Assembly: GCA_026770025.1 (NCBI GenBank) | Contig: JAMXDE010000039.1 | Span: 1 to 64,000, forward strand | Length of the DNA: 64,000 nucleotides | Direction: 5' to 3' | Origin: Craspedostauros australis | Lineage: Eukaryota; Bacillariophyta; Bacillariophyceae; Mastogloiales; Achnanthaceae | Shown: one piece after another, positions 63,801 to 64,000 of the stretch | Numbering within the stretch: the first letter of the stretch is position 1 | Layout: each line of letters starts with the position of its first letter | Notes under the pieces: model-generated | What the model saw: the letters and a program-made list of their open reading frames with translations, nothing else | Told to the model about the DNA's origin: nothing | The model's database searches: none | Program-made: the position numbers and the translations under genes

Positions 63801-64000
63801 TATCTTGGTTTTCGGGTTCCACCTCCTCAAGTTCGCCAGCATCGTCTGCCTCCGTGCTGTCGCGGCTTTGGTCATCAAAGAAATCATTTGGCTTTCCGAA
63901 TACTTCGCCGAGACGAATGGAGGTCTCCAAGTCTTCATCTGGCTCTTCGGGTTCCATTTCGAGCTTGAAACTGGAGTCGTCATCCGCCGACGAATCATCG
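57877..64000 (-). CDS. NB-ARC/TPR STAND protein, NLR-like (5' end outside window)
   Basis: Open from the window edge; the first ATG inside is at 63957 and gives 2,026 residues. The frame continues upstream in acidic sequence without a stop, so the true start is probably outside. Residue numbers here count from 63957. Parts: acidic Ser-rich disordered region (1-430); helical region (430-720); NB-ARC NTPase with P-loop GVGGVGKST (755-763), Walker B LVILDN (Asp860) and a GLPL-like HPLTV (about 947); a helical linker; then roughly 15 TPR units of 42 residues (about 1260-1925), kinesin-light-chain type (YEKSLDSLKKCLRIRGTIH). A Lys-rich tail ends in KKAKKGKGIQL. STAND ATPases of this layout act as signal-triggered switches; NB-ARC/TPR forms are known in ochrophytes and bacteria. 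No TIR, CARD or other effector domain is visible. Confidence 0.9.
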   Translation of the reverse strand, partial: DDSSADDDSSFKLEMEPEEPDEDLETSIRLGEVFGKPNDFFDDQSRDSTEADDAGELEEVEPENQDTEVDGGDEEDEDSPEKKRKPIDDDEVEEEGEFDDETRQSRSSSQYDEVQRPEQRPQTQDSVGSSYQSKGTYLSAEDSRDNLPQGSQTYSDGGHDKNDATSSRYEDSYENSYDDASRYSSKYSTAEYTEQSRETDVETASRKSSRSYRSRGSDSVSRSSSKKSRSKHKGKGKTKRRSKPSPGRGSNERQDASVNASINGSVSAVPSGQDDTSVDDVELASVEEDSREMIEDGDAPLHADYSNGSEYEQSIPQHAEGDGDEYGTEDDDRSASASASASKSRSKSKSKNASRSGRSSDSRATSMYSMESELREASTMDSQGLLAASAEDAHSYVSGGRSTNDATASIAKSSKSSKSKRRKKRRKKRSNKSEALISLSENIHETMLVMEEEAENKSEYSGSKNQNEDNEAHDLLHSFDALLVVLDQLSDELELISTFGKSKKKKNTSALVSVQALEAVISFDHVLDEIYDQLRRIIEDCFIDPPDDEMADMLKRLTALVDLLNETTHRVGEKQEWNTRAETVYVTLIELMERESLELNCYFDEQETPDYELSDSIYEAWQRSENRMELDQLMHAAELIDFRQICYEVLITMDQWCPDTDILMDICAIDPSLLEEDPIDFLPEEELPVIPEAAENILDQINGDPLPRPRVMASILRRILPPRAVVDKTVLDYFTSIRNTLDCPLDLPMTNVVSITSVPESLDQADALGVGGVGKSTLAAMVAAREDVRNYFEDGVLWVYVGDTELNYKRYTQCLTELISQLDSQNYPLVFPELIHTPGEPMTKRRRREAGFMIFARDTVASILKDKCVLVILDNICFEPDLSWFDFTALPDDGVEDFESVCAIVATTRYRDLLGAADTVEIDMFDEADAISLFIEESGDLSHSLLAESKKARQIVQECANHPLTVKSVGRWLHAKHMSAGIVSGIDEIHEMLVKSSDSPSAGDQASTDMLYEVLKLSLSPDVNGNLTIAVKFCLASFVTVFCAKEYVSDYNLVEPTPLIPTRMMELLFETLLELNESSLLKEGSLFSSQKESARAIVPTALCSLGVLQLHNFPWSTDGEVQEIHEFYQITHFIYQEYGEYLCNEDETLTYITKNAEREWNRAFVDAYLAEVEAWNDNIDDPGHSYALEMMVAHMIRGGMHKEAAGLLANKKFVLGRLLSFGRRVTTSRHIKDCELLYKVLVEHPGKGQARLEPRKVMKQAYRTLGGLLAFNDENDTEEELMQRNDDIAWSHYEIGFSLAEKRCWDAAIAHWETSHELFLSTKGPVELVAGIHYSIGVVYAEMNEYEKSLDSLKKCLRIRGTIHEENHSLYALTIQKIGDVFLGMSDYYEAMESYKWALDIMYKEPSLHRDHMGDILDNKGVIHKNKGENEEALKCHEEALRSKQIVFGQEHPELAVTYAHIGRCLSDSGERASAINHYDEAIHLLELDPEGGAERDAEIQAIEGMLYNLEEDEEMSVKCYEKALQILVMKVPYRKEKIASLLHVIGCIYLKRGEARKAMKLFEESLQARRKVLGFVHLDVANTLFVMSYLHQTRNRVDKALKCLEEALKIRQLRLPRSEKVAVTYAKIGTFAKEIGKTRKAERAFKEALKIRTELHGEKHEDVAEINQELGDLMNELGEYESAMENYMKVFQLRTEQLGSDHILVAETLHSMGFTLHHQGKTDRAIGCFKESLVIRAYYHGEDSSEVAETLNMLGFLTAKKGDLNDAMTFLWDALRIRKRHNDEIRVSETLKNIGNTHREKKEFDLALECYEKCLQIRRTELGDDHEKVADALIAMGNIQNVMNQTNEAMRSFQEALKIRTMLFGEYDESVALVLQYMGLIEFAAGNHERARDLLTEFIRIRRDNNNRDDGDYVNVLFTLGNIHRVTGNEEEAIASWTEAREGFKAQGLEESNPKTAKIMNHLLQADMKDEEEDDKKKKKKKKKGSKKSNAKANGMFGKVSTKMKDTSAKDDNKRSGRSSNKNKPKKRKKAKKGKGIQL

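Noticed and set aside
1-64000. tRNA genes and CRISPR-like arrays
   Set aside because: No convincing T-arm (GGTTCGAAT-type) with a matching acceptor stem was found while reading, and no regularly spaced short repeats with unique spacers exist. A covariance-model scan would be needed to exclude tRNAs.

Overview
The window looks like nuclear DNA of a photosynthetic stramenopile (ochrophyte), perhaps a diatom or a relative. Coding regions are large and often uninterrupted, and two genes have clear GT-AG introns of about 320 nt. Two proteins have a signal peptide followed at once by a phenylalanine-containing junction (TGF/TSSF and TNGF/VVN), as in bipartite targeting to a red-algal secondary plastid. 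Other ochrophyte-like content is a very large NB-ARC/TPR protein, ankyrin-rich gene families and Copia elements. The lineage is an inference from gene content; no rRNA or other direct marker is present.

The left 39 kb is repeat-rich. It holds three copies or fragments of an ankyrin-repeat gene, each followed by the decayed remains of a BTB/POZ domain (window start, about 4.9-6.4 kb, about 33.2-34.9 kb). A 4.5-kb block downstream of one ankyrin gene (34241-38743) is nearly identical to the sequence around 5.7-7.85 kb joined to 20.74-23.13 kb. The two halves of the first copy are separated by a 12.9-kb insertion (7853-20739). This insertion has perfect 38-bp terminal inverted repeats and a TTAA target duplication, and the second copy carries the single, unoccupied TTAA at the matching place. 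The insertion encodes a 1,214-residue DDE-type transposase with Sola-like motifs on the minus strand. It also carries degenerate telomere-like CCCTAA repeats, diverged direct repeats and several degraded, unrecognised coding segments. A damaged Copia LTR retrotransposon lies on the minus strand at 24.06-31.64 kb, with diverged LTRs, several in-frame stops and frameshifts.

From about 39.5 kb the window becomes gene-rich: a GGCT-like protein (+), a thioredoxin with a signal peptide (-), a plastid-type S1-domain protein with one intron (+), a two-transmembrane protein with one intron (-), a plastid-type PDZ protein (-), a mitochondrial-type ribosome recycling factor (+), an unrecognised 307-residue protein (+), a DUF676-type lipase/esterase (-), and an NB-ARC/TPR protein of more than 2,026 residues whose 5' end lies beyond the window (-). 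These are ordinary monocistronic eukaryotic genes in convergent, divergent or tandem arrangement. Several concern organelle gene expression or redox (S1 protein, recycling factor, thioredoxin, PDZ protein), but nothing in the sequence shows joint regulation.

The most notable structure is the complete TTAA/TIR transposon with its empty-site allele in the same window. Next are the mosaic segmental duplication, the NLR-like NB-ARC/TPR protein, and the unusual gag-protease spacer of the Copia element.
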